Source: Wolbachia endosymbiont (group A) of Longitarsus flavicornis (lineage in GTDB: Bacteria > Pseudomonadota > Alphaproteobacteria > Rickettsiales > Anaplasmataceae). Taken from it: a stretch of 64,000 bases of DNA. Location of the stretch: NCBI RefSeq assembly GCF_963931955.1, contig NZ_OZ008337.1, forward strand, positions 930,001 to 994,000, given 5' to 3'. Below, one piece after another: positions 46,599-56,530 of this stretch. The notes under the pieces were generated by a model. The model was not told the origin of the DNA. It saw nothing but the letters and a program-made list of their open reading frames with translations, and did no database searches. The translations under genes were made by a program, and so were the position numbers. The stretch's first letter is position 1. Each line of letters begins with the position of its first letter.

Positions 46599-48986
46599 CT
46601 AAACGGATACAATTAGCCCATCTAGCTTATTTATGAATTGACGTAGTATTGATATATCGCTCATTTTGGTAGCTGGGTTTTCTGTATGCTCTGATTGATT
46701 TTGTTGTCTTTTTGCTGCCAGGTCTTCAGAATCATTTCCTAAATTCTGTTGATCATTGTCAATAGGGTTCTTCGAAGCTTGATTCTGCTCTGTTGTTGAA
46801 TTAGAGCGATTTTTGTCGTTAAATGTGTCCTGTGCTTTGTTGGTCGATTTTTCAAAAAGTTTCTTAATACCATCAAACCCTAAAGTGAGAGTAAGACATA
46901 TAACTCCAGCAGTAGCTATGATAGGAATGGCTGCTCCAATTGCCATTTGACCCTGAAAGAAAGCAAATGTTACCATTGCAATAACAGTAATCGTTATCGT
47001 GATTGCTAACAGTTCGCGGGTCCTTTTTGCCGGATCTATGAATCCTGCTACAACAGATACTCCTTTTCTTATACCAGAACCTGCTTCTTTAATGCCAGAC
47101 TTGCATTTTTTTGAAGCAGTTTTACAGTGGTATTTTTCCTCAAGCTTCTCTTTTAGTTCTTTAGCTTTCTCCTGTGCTTTCTGTGGAGTCCCTGAATAAT
47201 CTTTTAGATCTCGTAAAGTTAAATAGTACTTTTTAGTATGGAATTTTGGATCTTTCAGCTCCAGAGAACAGGGATCAGCGCCTATTTCTAGCAGCATTGT
47301 ACAAAATTTTGTTGTATTGTCATAAGCAGCTGCTGTATCAAAAATTGTTCCTTGCGGTAAGTATTCGATACTTCTTTTTTCTGCTTTTTTCTTTAATGCC
47401 AATTCTAGGGGTGTGTTCTCTTCTCCATTAGGTGCATTCACAGCCTCTCTTAATTGATCTTCAGATATTTTTCTTTCTTTTACTAAACCTAAAATCAATT
47501 CCAAACATGCAACTTTTTGTTCTCCTTTGAATGAAGCAATATAGTGCAGAGCATTTTTTTCATCTTTATCTTGCACAGTAATATCTGCACCATTTTGTAG
47601 AAATAACTCTAAGGCTTTATACCTGCCAGTATCCTTAAATTCTTTTTTTACTACATTTTTTATTTTATTTTTCAATGAAGGTTCTTTATTCTTTTCTTGT
47701 ATGCGCTGGAGTACCTGATGGAGCGGTGTTTGCCCTTCTTTTTTATCATTTACAGCTTTTATAAATTGTTCTTTTTGGCTTGCTTCTAGCAATATATTGA
47801 GAAGTTTAAGTTTTTGTTTTGTTTCAGGTTTAACAATCAAGTGTAAAGCATTATTACCATCTGTGTCTTTAAGGCTAATATCCGCCCCTTTTTCCAATAG
47901 TTCTTTAAAAAGTTTTTTATCACTATTTTTAATTACTGGATGTAATAGATAATTATCATTACTATCTGGAGTATTTATGGTATGTGGTATAATTTCTTTA
48001 ATTTTTGCTTCTGTATTGATTCTTATTTCTGGCTTTAATTTAGATTTCTTTCCTTGCTCTGCTAATTTTTCTAAGAAATTACGATAGTATGTCTTTTGCT
48101 CTTCTTTTAAGTCTTGTAATTTTTCTGTAGATAATTCTAAATTATCAGAGCTGGCTCCATGCTCTAACAATTTTGTAAGAAACTTAAGTGTGTTATCGTT
48201 ACTTCGAATTGTATTAGACTCATGTTTTTCTTTTGTTACCTTGTTAATTAGTGCTACCTGAAAAGGGGTTTTTCCGTCCTGATTTTCACTATTAATGAGT
48301 TGTGCTAAATCTTTCTTGGTGACCGTTTTTATTAGGGTACCCAGAAACTTGCATTTCTGTTTCTTTTCCAACGACGCAATGAGGTGTAAAATATTTTTCC
48401 CTTCTTCAGCTTTTATGCTGCTAATATCCGTACAATCTTTTAGATATTTTTTTAATTTCCTGTTATTTCCATTTTTGATCGCTTTTAGTAATAGAGCATT
48501 GTTATTTGTTATTTCGTTGCTTATTTCTACTTTATGATCATCTTCAACATCGCTACCGTAGCCACTCTCTGTTTCGCTGTCCCTACGGTTGTGGGTAAAA
48601 CAATATCTGCTATTGTCAGTAATTTTAGAAATTACTTGCTTTTTTGTTTCATTTGATATTTTTTTCGATCGTTCTATTGCTTCATCTAGCACTGGAAGGA
48701 AGCATTGGACATAATACCTATAATATTTTTCTTGTTCTCTAAGTGATTCTTCTAATTTAGTTAATACTTCAGGACTAGCACCTTCCTTGAATAACCTTTT
48801 ACACTTCTTGAGGGTTCCATCTCGACTTCTTGGTTTTTCACGCTTGTGTTCTTCTTTTTTTACCTTTCTCTCTATAATGCCATACAATTGTTCGTCTTTT
48901 CTATCCCGCTCTTGCTTTTCATTTTTATCTATGTATTCATCTAATTTTTTTGCATTAGTAGCTAGTGCACTTAGATCTATACTCAT
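46599..48986 (-). CDS. Ankyrin-repeat protein with C-terminal membrane helices
   Basis: The 795-residue protein has a basic, charged N-terminus (1-60) and several ankyrin repeats between about 160 and 590 (for example NALHLIVKPETKQKL, LFKELLEKGADISLKD, KALELFLQNGADITVQD, NTPLELALKK). Two hydrophobic segments lie at 660-715, followed by a Gln/Asn-rich tail. Ankyrin proteins bind host proteins in related bacteria. No catalytic domain is visible. Secretion by the type IV system is possible but not shown. Confidence 0.88.
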   Translation of the reverse strand: MSIDLSALATNAKKLDEYIDKNEKQERDRKDEQLYGIIERKVKKEEHKREKPRSRDGTLKKCKRLFKEGASPEVLTKLEESLREQEKYYRYYVQCFLPVLDEAIERSKKISNETKKQVISKITDNSRYCFTHNRRDSETESGYGSDVEDDHKVEISNEITNNNALLLKAIKNGNNRKLKKYLKDCTDISSIKAEEGKNILHLIASLEKKQKCKFLGTLIKTVTKKDLAQLINSENQDGKTPFQVALINKVTKEKHESNTIRSNDNTLKFLTKLLEHGASSDNLELSTEKLQDLKEEQKTYYRNFLEKLAEQGKKSKLKPEIRINTEAKIKEIIPHTINTPDSNDNYLLHPVIKNSDKKLFKELLEKGADISLKDTDGNNALHLIVKPETKQKLKLLNILLEASQKEQFIKAVNDKKEGQTPLHQVLQRIQEKNKEPSLKNKIKNVVKKEFKDTGRYKALELFLQNGADITVQDKDEKNALHYIASFKGEQKVACLELILGLVKERKISEDQLREAVNAPNGEENTPLELALKKKAEKRSIEYLPQGTIFDTAAAYDNTTKFCTMLLEIGADPCSLELKDPKFHTKKYYLTLRDLKDYSGTPQKAQEKAKELKEKLEEKYHCKTASKKCKSGIKEAGSGIRKGVSVVAGFIDPAKRTRELLAITITITVIAMVTFAFFQGQMAIGAAIPIIATAGVICLTLTLGFDGIKKLFEKSTNKAQDTFNDKNRSNSTTEQNQASKNPIDNDQQNLGNDSEDLAAKRQQNQSEHTENPATKMSDISILRQFINKLDGLIVSV

Positions 48987-49004
48987 ACTAAAACCTCAAT
49001 ATTA

Positions 49005-49432
49005 AAAGCTATTTAAGTTGTCAGCTAAGATTCAATTTTTTTAATTAAGTCAAACGTTGTATATAGCTAACAAAGCCCGCTTCTGTCATCCTATGGCTTG
49101 ACCATAGGATCCAGTCTAAAAAATCTGGATTCCAGCGTCACGCGCTGGAATGACAACTTAAGATATCGCCTATAATTAACCATAAACATATTTCGGTAAA
49201 CCTAAGTTACTTTTAGCTATATGTAGTTGAAATACAGATAGAAAGGCAGGTAAGAAGGCAGAAAATTAATTTCTGTGAGAAAATTTGCCGTCATAGTTAA
49301 ACCTCACTTGAACAGTTGTCTACTATTTTAACCATTTAATCTTAAAAAATAATAAATATAGCTAAACTGCGAAACGTGCTACTGGCTAAAATAGGATAAG
49401 AAACTATAGCTGCAAATATCCAAATTGATTTT
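49005..49432. other. Intergenic stretch with palindromes
   Basis: The 428-base gap carries three hairpins in 49085-49154: TCCTATGG/CCATAGGA, GATCCAG/CTGGATTC and ATTCCAGCG/CGCTGGAAT. The remainder is A/T-rich with no gene or RNA that I recognise. Confidence 0.6.
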
Positions 49433-50053
49433 TTATAAGTCTTCCAGACTTGGTTTTTCTTTTAGTTTTTTAAGTCTTTCTTTATTTAGTATGGAGCTTA
49501 TCTCTTCTACACTTTTATCAATATCATCATTGATTATTACATAATCATATTTATCACGTTTGCTTATCTCTTTTTGAGCTTCGGCTAATCTGCGCTCTAT
49601 TTCGCTTGCATCATCACTATTACGCTTTTGCAAACGCAACCTAAGCTCTTCCATTGAAGGGGGAAGTATAAAAACACTTACAACTTTTTTTCTCATGAGC
49701 TTGAATAAGTGAAATGCTCCTTGCCAGTCTATGCTGAGTAAAACGCTTATTCCATTGCTTAAGTTTTGCTCTATAAAATTTCTTGGTATACCATAAAAAT
49801 TCTCAAAAACTTTGGCGTATTCAAGCATTTGGCCAGCTTTGCATAACTCGTGAAATTTTTCTTCGGTAACGAAAAAATAGTCTTTTCCATTTATTTCGCC
49901 GGAGCGAGGCTTGCGCGTAGTCATAGAAACAGACCTAACTAAATTAGTTGATTGCTCAAGTAATTTTGCTGATATAGTAGTTTTTCCAGCTCCAGAAGGG
50001 GAGGATAGAACCAATAATACGCCCTCACTTTTTACGGTCATTTTTCTTTGCAT
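49433..50053 (-). CDS. gmk: Guanylate kinase
   Basis: The 206-residue enzyme phosphorylates GMP to GDP. Walker A SSPSGAGKTT (about 17-26), the GMP-binding SVSMTTRKPRSGEINGKDYFFV and the lid SIDWQGAF are all present. Its start overlaps the end of the pentapeptide gene by 29 bases, so the two are likely translated from one message. Confidence 0.95.
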   Translation of the reverse strand: MQRKMTVKSEGVLLVLSSPSGAGKTTISAKLLEQSTNLVRSVSMTTRKPRSGEINGKDYFFVTEEKFHELCKAGQMLEYAKVFENFYGIPRNFIEQNLSNGISVLLSIDWQGAFHLFKLMRKKVVSVFILPPSMEELRLRLQKRNSDDASEIERRLAEAQKEISKRDKYDYVIINDDIDKSVEEISSILNKERLKKLKEKPSLEDL

Positions 50054-51830
50054 TTTTTAACATGGCGCTTTTTGGATCAGAGTTTAAGAAGCTAGAACCT
50101 TCTAAATTAGAATTTGATAAGTTGGTGCCAATAAGAGAAGAGTTATCAAAGACAGTATAGCGCAAATCGGTTTTTTCAAGATTTGCCTTATTCAAATTAA
50201 CGTTTACAAACTTTGCTCTACTCAATGTTGAATTAGAAAAATCGGCATTTTCTAAATTCATATCCTTAAATTCAAAGTAAGAATAATTTACATTAAATTT
50301 TTCACCCTGTGATATTTTCTCTTGCAAATCTTCAATTGAAGTTATAGCATTTCCTGAACCTGTGAGTTTCTCCTGCCCTTGATTGTCAATCAAAATTGAA
50401 TTATCAAATTTGCAACCTGTTAAGTGAACATCAGCAACTGAACTTTTATATATGCTTGAAGAGTGAAAAGACATATCACTAATTGTTGAATTGCTCAAAT
50501 TGCTAAGAAAAAAACTAGTTTTCCTAAAGGCATTAGCGTGAAGCAAAGAAGATCTGAAATCGCTTTCAATAAAATTTGAATTAGTTACTTTTAAATTGGA
50601 CCAACTCGAATTATCAGCTAATAAATTAAAGAATGTTGAATTTTCTATTTCACTGGAATCAATATTATGGCGAGAAAGCGTACTGTTATAAACTTGAGAG
50701 TCTTGGATTTTTATCTTATACATTGAAGTTGTAGAAAGGTCTGAATCTTCTATCTTTGCAGAGGTAAATAGTGAATGGTCAAAAAATGAGCCATTCATGT
50801 TAGAATTCGCAACTTTAGTATTATGAAACTTTCCATGACGAATGTCAGCATTAGAGACATTAACTTGATGCAGTTCACTAAAACTAAAATCAATATTGGA
50901 TAAATCAGCATCCTGAAGATTTGTTTCAGAAACATATGCATGTTTTATCTTGGAACCATTTAGTATAGATTGAACAAAACTTGAATTATCGTCATTCACA
51001 TAGGAAATTTGTGTGTTGCTTAAATTAGTTTCGTCGAAGTTACTGTCAATTATGATAGAAGAATTAAGGCAGGCATCGGAAAGATTGCTACCTGTAAAGT
51101 CTGATTCTTTTAACTCTGCACCATATATGTTAGCATTTTTTAATGAAGAAAATTGTATCTTTAATTTATATGCATCCACTCCAAAGAAACTTGCATTATC
51201 AAGGTTGTTTTTCTGCATAACGGTATCGTTTATTTCACTATCACTAAAATTTACGTAGCTAACATTCGAGTTTGATAAGCTAGAAAAACTCATTTTCACA
51301 TTCGAGAAATTAGTATGCACACCAATTACATTGTGCATACTTACTTTTTTGAGATCGGAACTGATAAAATCAGCATAACTAACATTGGACTGGTCAAATA
51401 CGATATCTGTTAAATTTGCAGAAACAAATTTTGTAAAACTCAAATTTGTACCTTTTATTTTAATGCCATGTAAATTAGCATTGGAGAAATTAGCACCACG
51501 TAAATCAACATCAATGAAAGACACATCTGATAAATCGGTGTTAGAAAAATCAGCACCAATTAGACTTACTCCATCAAAAACAGATTTATTGAGATATAAT
51601 TGACTAAAATTAGCTCCATTTAAGTTAGAACCAAAACCTTTCTTAAAATCTTCTGGCACGCCCTCTTTGTGGCACTGCACCAAAAATTCAGCAAAGTCTT
51701 TTTTACTATAAGATACATATTTTACATCATGCAGAGCGTTTAAAAAATCACTAATCGGATTTTTTTCATCATTTATTTCGTTTCCATAACATAAATGACC
51801 AACTAAAATTAATATCAAGAATCTAATCAT
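50025..51830 (-). CDS. Secreted pentapeptide-repeat protein
   Basis: The 601-residue protein begins with a signal peptide (hydrophobic 2-15, likely cut after CYG). From about 70 to the end it is built of A(N/D)(L/F)xx-like five-residue repeats, such as GANFSNANLHG, SNTDLSDVSF and LENADFSNSTL, with Asn/Ser enriched. Such repeats fold as a right-handed square beta-helix. Function is not given by the fold. It overlaps gmk (29 bases) and the ankyrin gene upstream (8 bases). Confidence 0.88.
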   Translation of the reverse strand: MIRFLILILVGHLCYGNEINDEKNPISDFLNALHDVKYVSYSKKDFAEFLVQCHKEGVPEDFKKGFGSNLNGANFSQLYLNKSVFDGVSLIGADFSNTDLSDVSFIDVDLRGANFSNANLHGIKIKGTNLSFTKFVSANLTDIVFDQSNVSYADFISSDLKKVSMHNVIGVHTNFSNVKMSFSSLSNSNVSYVNFSDSEINDTVMQKNNLDNASFFGVDAYKLKIQFSSLKNANIYGAELKESDFTGSNLSDACLNSSIIIDSNFDETNLSNTQISYVNDDNSSFVQSILNGSKIKHAYVSETNLQDADLSNIDFSFSELHQVNVSNADIRHGKFHNTKVANSNMNGSFFDHSLFTSAKIEDSDLSTTSMYKIKIQDSQVYNSTLSRHNIDSSEIENSTFFNLLADNSSWSNLKVTNSNFIESDFRSSLLHANAFRKTSFFLSNLSNSTISDMSFHSSSIYKSSVADVHLTGCKFDNSILIDNQGQEKLTGSGNAITSIEDLQEKISQGEKFNVNYSYFEFKDMNLENADFSNSTLSRAKFVNVNLNKANLEKTDLRYTVFDNSSLIGTNLSNSNLEGSSFLNSDPKSAMLKNAKKNDRKK

Positions 51831-53025
51831 CTTGCTTATCGCACTGTATTTCTTTCGTTTTCACAGCCCAATCGTACATTGCTGAGCTTTCTTTATTGTC
51901 TATTTTTCTATCCTCCAAAAGATGTGGCATCATTTCAGCAATCGCATTTATTATCTTGACTTGCTTTTTTTCGATTGCTATATCAATTGAGGATTGAAAA
52001 TTATTATTAACTACTCTAAGATCAGCGCCTTGTAATAAGAGAAAGCGCACTATGTCTACCTCACCTTGTTTAACTGAATAAATGAGAGGAGTATCACCCA
52101 ATTTATTTCTAAATCTTAGTATCTCTTGAATTGTTAATCCAATTTTTTCTAGCTTACTTATTACTCCTCTTAAGCAAGTTAAGTTGTTCTTCTTAATGCA
52201 GTAAAAAAATTGTTTACTGTAATCGTCAATAAATATAGTTGTAGGAAGATGCTCATTAAGGCTATCATATTGTCGTTTATATATTGACTTGCTTTGTATA
52301 TCTTTATGACCCCATTCTTTTATTGGTTCTCTGTTTAGCTTTGTCCATTTTTGTAAATTTTTCTTTTCACTTTGCTCTTCTTCATCTTTTTTAGTTATAG
52401 GTTTTACTCTATTGCGGTCCTTAGAATTATTGTTTATTTCTTTCACTTTTTTTTCTTCAGACTGACTTCCTACTTCTTCTTTTTTTTCTTCTGATAATTG
52501 ACTCGCATCACTTTTTGAAAGTTCATTATCTTTTATATCAATCTTCTGATCAGCTTGTAGATTTTTTTGCGGGTTAGCTGTATTCTCATTTAAATCAGCA
52601 CTTAAAGGCAAAGGCTCTGGTTTTAAATCTTTATTCACTTCTTTATTGGCCACATTTGGTAAATTTCGAGCAAATTTGTCTGTGCTTTCTTCTAGCGGGT
52701 CATTTGGCAAATCTTTATCAATCTTTTCACCCCCACTTATAGTTTTTTCAACCACGGAAGCTTTATTCTCGTTGTGTTGCAGCTTCTCTTTATCGGTAGT
52801 GTCGTCTAATCTTTTGCTCTCAGCCTCTTGTGTTTGTTTAGCATCGACGTTGCTTTTCAACTCATCTTTTTGATTTGTACTGCTCAGTAAATCTTGCTTT
52901 CTTGCACCTACATTTTCGTTTTTATGAACTGACCCAATTTTCTTTTCTTCACGCTGCTCTATGGCAAACAGGCTCAGTGATCCAAATACAACAACTAATA
53001 GTATGAAATATAAAATATTTTTCAT
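51823..53025 (-). CDS. Secreted ankyrin-repeat protein
   Basis: The 400-residue protein starts with a signal peptide (hydrophobic 4-22). A long, charged, low-complexity part rich in Lys/Glu/Asn (30-240) follows. Ankyrin repeats come near 280-380, with LGDTPLIYSVKQGEVDIVRFLLLQGADLRVV. It is first in a tight operon with the pentapeptide-repeat gene and gmk. A periplasmic or exported adaptor is plausible; its role is unknown. Confidence 0.82.
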   Translation of the reverse strand: MKNILYFILLVVVFGSLSLFAIEQREEKKIGSVHKNENVGARKQDLLSSTNQKDELKSNVDAKQTQEAESKRLDDTTDKEKLQHNENKASVVEKTISGGEKIDKDLPNDPLEESTDKFARNLPNVANKEVNKDLKPEPLPLSADLNENTANPQKNLQADQKIDIKDNELSKSDASQLSEEKKEEVGSQSEEKKVKEINNNSKDRNRVKPITKKDEEEQSEKKNLQKWTKLNREPIKEWGHKDIQSKSIYKRQYDSLNEHLPTTIFIDDYSKQFFYCIKKNNLTCLRGVISKLEKIGLTIQEILRFRNKLGDTPLIYSVKQGEVDIVRFLLLQGADLRVVNNNFQSSIDIAIEKKQVKIINAIAEMMPHLLEDRKIDNKESSAMYDWAVKTKEIQCDKQDD

Positions 53026-53098
53026 AAATGTTCAAAACATAAGCTTAATTAAAATGATACTATAATCAAATGATTAATCTACAGTAAAAAATGCCTAA

Positions 53099-53961
53099 GA
53101 ACCTGTACATGATCTCAAGAAAGGAATAAACTAAGAGATAATGTATATAAGTTAGGATATATGAGGAGTTTATACCCAAGTAATATAAGTCGGGAAAGAT
53201 TTGAGATTATATTACCAGATCTAGAGTCCTGTAGAAAAAAAACAAAACCAAGAAAACTTGATTTGTATGATGTATTTTGTGGAGTGTTATACGTTCTGAA
53301 AAGCGTTTGTCAGTGGAGAATGCTACCAAAAGAGTTTCCAAAATGGCGCAATTGTTACGACTATTTTAAGAAGTGGAGTGAAAAACCAGATGCAAATAAA
53401 GAAAGTGTTCTGGAGCTGGTGTTAAAAAAAAATAGTTGGCGTAGTCCGACAAAACAATGGTCGGAAAGAAAAAACCAGCTTCTGCATAATTGATGCACAG
53501 AGTGTAAAAAATGCAGATACTGCTGAAGAAAAAGGCTACGATGCAGGCAAAAAGATTTCAGGAATAAAACGCCATATTGCAGTAGATACGCAAGGTTTGC
53601 CACATGCAATTTATGTAACAACAGCAGAGATAACTGACCGTAGCAGTGCTGTGAGAATGGTAGAAAATGCAAAAGAAAACCTCTCGGGAGTTAAAAATGT
53701 ACTGGTTGATGCAGGCTATACGGGAGAGAATTTTGCAACACAAATAAAAGCAACTATTGGTGCAACTGTTGAGGTAATAAAACGCAGTGAATTACATACC
53801 TTTGCTGTATTGCCAAAAAGATGGGTTGTAGAGCGTTCTTTTGCTTGGTTGGAAAAATGTAGACGGTTATGGAAAAATTGCGAGCGTAAACTCAACACCA
53901 GCTTGCAAATGGTAGTTCTTGCTTTCACTGCTTTGTTCCTCAAAAGATTATGAACAGGTTC
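53099..53961 (+). mobile_element. IS5-family element of a second type
   Basis: The 863-bp element has imperfect inverted ends GAACCTGTACATGATCT and GAACCTGTTCATAATCT, and TAA on both sides (53096-53098, 53962-53964). It differs in ends and transposase from the 892-bp IS5 copies. It has inserted into the small gene on the other strand. Confidence 0.85.
53161..53953 (+). CDS. IS5-family transposase in two frames joined at an A9 run
   Basis: The first frame (53161-53493) has LDLYDVFCGVLYVLKS and CQWRMLPKEFPKW. The second has the DDE parts: IIDAQSVKNADTAEE (first Asp), LVDAGYTGENF (second Asp) and WVVERSFAWLEKCRRL (Glu). The frames meet at A9 (53424-53432), where the loss of one A would join them. 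Programmed or transcriptional slippage may make the full protein. Alternatively the copy is dead by a one-base gain. Confidence 0.75.
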
Positions 53962-54381
53962 TAAGAAATTTTGATTTGGTAAAGATGCTTCAAATTCTCT
54001 ATGTGTTTCATTTATTGATTGCTCAAATTTTTGGAACTCCTTTTCCCACTTTAAATTTATCTGTCCTGTAATGTTCTCATCTTTGCGTAAAGGGCCAATA
54101 AAATACCAGATTAAATTTTTTCCTCCAATTGTTTTATAGTCTCTTGAAAGCTGCTACAAGATTCAATCACATCTAAAATATCCTTTTTCTGCTGTTCATC
54201 TACATCTAAACTTTGACTTTCAGCTATAAATACATTTTCGTTTTCCTGTGGCATAATTTTACATTTTAAAAAATATACTATAATATTAACAGATTTCTTT
54301 AAAAAGTCAACTAATTGTTGGATAAATAAACTTGAGCATTTGGCCAAAATGTTATATAGTAGTCACTTCAAGAAGTACAGT

Positions 54382-55737
54382 ATGGACAATACCATTATAA
54401 GAAAATACGATATTAGAGGTATAATAGGCAAAGACTTGCAGATTAATGATGGGTACGAGATAGGTAGAAAGTTTGGCCAAACCGTAGCTAGTGTTTGTGT
54501 CGGCTACGATAGTAGAATAGATTCACCAGGTATAGAAAGAGAATTAATGAGGGGCTTAACTTTATCCGGTGCAAATGTTATACGCGTTGGACTATGCTCT
54601 TCACCTATGCTTTACGCTGCAACACAAATCACACAGGCGGATCTTGGTATCATAATAACTGCCTCTCATAACCCCAGCGAATATAATGGCTTTAAATTTT
54701 TTAGTAATAAAAAAGTCTTCTCAGATCAAGAAATGAAGGAAATTATAAGCAGTCCAATTAAAAACAGTACAAGAATTGGAAGCTTAATTAACATAAATAT
54801 ACATGGTGAGTACATTAGCATATTAAAAAGTGCAGTGAAGAACGATACTACACAGAAATTAAAAATAGCCTGGGATTGTGGAAATAGTCCAGCAAGTGGA
54901 ATTATAAGGTATATTGAAAAGATCTTGCCCGGTCATACGCACATCGTAACCAATAACTCTATAGATGGGGCATTTCCACTGCATGATCCAGATCCCATAG
55001 AGGAAAAGAACCTCGCTCAATTAATTGACATTGTGAAGGAATGTGAATGTGATCTTGGCATTGCGCTAGATGGTGATAGCGATAGGGTGCGCTTAATTGA
55101 TAATAAAGGCAACGTTGTTTCCAATGACCATTTATTTATAATTTTTGCACGTGAAGTGTTGGAGGAATATCCAGAAAGCAAAGTTATTGCTAACGTAAAA
55201 ATGAGTATGAAAGTGCATGATTTTGTTAGCAAGTTAGGAGGGCAAGTTATTACCTGTGCTACTGGACATTCACTGGTTAAGAAGAAGATGGTAGAGGAAG
55301 AGGCAAAGTTTGCTGGTGAATTAAGCGGGCACTTCTTCTTTTCTGAGCTGGGTTTTGATGATGGACTATATTCTGCTGTTAAAGCAGTTGATATCTTACT
55401 TAAGAAAAACCAAAGCCTATCTCAGGTGATTGAGGATTTACCAAAGTTATATATCACTCATGAAGTGAAGATTGTAGTGAAAGATGAGAAAAAGTTTCAA
55501 ATAATTGAATCAATAAAGAAAACACTGGAGCAGCAAAATATTGTATTTTCAGATCTTGATGGTGTTAAAGTAACCGATAATAAAGGTTGGTGGCTTCTTA
55601 GGGTATCAAATACGCAAAACTGCATTACAGCAAGATGCGAAGGAGAGACTTTAGAGGGTTTTGAACTTACTAAAAAGGTTTTGTTCCATTACATTGATGA
55701 AGCAAGGTCTTTAAATTGTAGCTACTCACAGAAATAA
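54382..55737 (+). CDS. manB: Phosphomannomutase/phosphoglucomutase
   Basis: The 451-residue alpha-D-phosphohexomutase has the phospho-Ser loop TASHNPSEYNGFK, the Mg-binding DGDSDR, the sugar-binding GELSGHFFF and the C-terminal phosphate site RVSNTQNCITARCE. It interconverts hexose 1- and 6-phosphates. In a bacterium with few sugar pathways it may serve glycan precursors. An upstream TTG (54340) would add 14 residues. Confidence 0.88.
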   Translation: MDNTIIRKYDIRGIIGKDLQINDGYEIGRKFGQTVASVCVGYDSRIDSPGIERELMRGLTLSGANVIRVGLCSSPMLYAATQITQADLGIIITASHNPSEYNGFKFFSNKKVFSDQEMKEIISSPIKNSTRIGSLININIHGEYISILKSAVKNDTTQKLKIAWDCGNSPASGIIRYIEKILPGHTHIVTNNSIDGAFPLHDPDPIEEKNLAQLIDIVKECECDLGIALDGDSDRVRLIDNKGNVVSNDHLFIIFAREVLEEYPESKVIANVKMSMKVHDFVSKLGGQVITCATGHSLVKKKMVEEEAKFAGELSGHFFFSELGFDDGLYSAVKAVDILLKKNQSLSQVIEDLPKLYITHEVKIVVKDEKKFQIIESIKKTLEQQNIVFSDLDGVKVTDNKGWWLLRVSNTQNCITARCEGETLEGFELTKKVLFHYIDEARSLNCSYSQK

Positions 55738-55882
55738 ACTTGATTTACAAAGTTGGCATAAAAGTATTATCAGAAGTATATATACGCAGCTTAAGAGATG
55801 GTATGAAAAAGGAGTTTGGCTTGAGCTGATTGAGAATTGCCATAATTCTTGTACAGCAATGAACATGTTTATAAATGAATAT

Positions 55883-56473
55883 TTACTCTTCTTTTTTATT
55901 GTTTTTGGGTTTTTCTTGATCAACCATTTCTCCACCGATCTCTTTTATTTTTAGTATCAACGACTCTGGTACATATATGTCAATTACTTCTTCTGCTGTC
56001 ACAAATAGAGTCTGATAAGAGTGTGAATTTATTATCCAATTAGGCAATATGTCTTCTGCTTCTATTTTAGACTCTCCCTCTTTTTTGTCATATACTGTGT
56101 AGCAATATAAGTGCACAGCAAAAAATAATACATAAGAGAGCAATATTCCTTTAAGCACTCCGAGAAAGATTCCAGTAACTCTATCGATAAACCCCAATCT
56201 TATGGGCGATAATATGTACATTAGCCAGTTATTTATTATCATCAATATAATATTAAGTATAATAAATACAGAGATTGTAGAAAGTATGTTTAATGTAACT
56301 TTAGAATCAAAATATTTACTATAATTTAGAGTGAAAAAATCATAGTGATTAGCTGTCAGAAAAACTGATAAAAATAGAAACATTAGTGCGCATAGCTCTT
56401 TTATGAAGCCTCTAGTTACCGAGATTATTACACATAGAACAACAATGAAGATAATTAGACTATCGAAAAGCAT
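55883..56473 (-). CDS. cvpA: CvpA family membrane protein
   Basis: The 196-residue protein has four hydrophobic segments (3-22, 28-43, 64-86, 100-125). The family start is DSLIIFIVVLCVIISVTRGFIKE and GFIDRVTGIFLGVLKGILL stands before the last helix. CvpA is needed for colicin V production and envelope stress tolerance; its molecular role is unclear. A Lys-rich tail ends the protein. Confidence 0.85.
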   Translation of the reverse strand: MLFDSLIIFIVVLCVIISVTRGFIKELCALMFLFLSVFLTANHYDFFTLNYSKYFDSKVTLNILSTISVFIILNIILMIINNWLMYILSPIRLGFIDRVTGIFLGVLKGILLSYVLFFAVHLYCYTVYDKKEGESKIEAEDILPNWIINSHSYQTLFVTAEEVIDIYVPESLILKIKEIGGEMVDQEKPKNNKKEE

Positions 56474-56530
56474 ATTTTATATCTGTATGGTTTTCAAGAT
56501 ATAATAGTTATAAATAACGAGGTTGTAAAA

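Larger units (their letters stand above)
53066..54254 (-). pseudogene. Unknown small gene, frameshifted and interrupted by an IS
   Basis: On the minus strand an ORF starting ATG at 54254 (MPQENENVF) reads to QLEEK, where an A6 run near 54115 seems one A short. The neighbouring frame goes on NLIWYFIGPLRKDENITG to SLPNQNF at 53965. There the IS at 53099-53961 cuts in. With one TAA copy removed the frame continues LGIFYCRLII to a stop at 53066. The original product would have been about 115 residues. I do not recognise it. Confidence 0.55.

Noticed and set aside
55726..55935. 69-codon minus-strand ORF between the phosphomannomutase and cvpA
   Set aside because: It overlaps both neighbours' ends, has no ribosome site and no family features.
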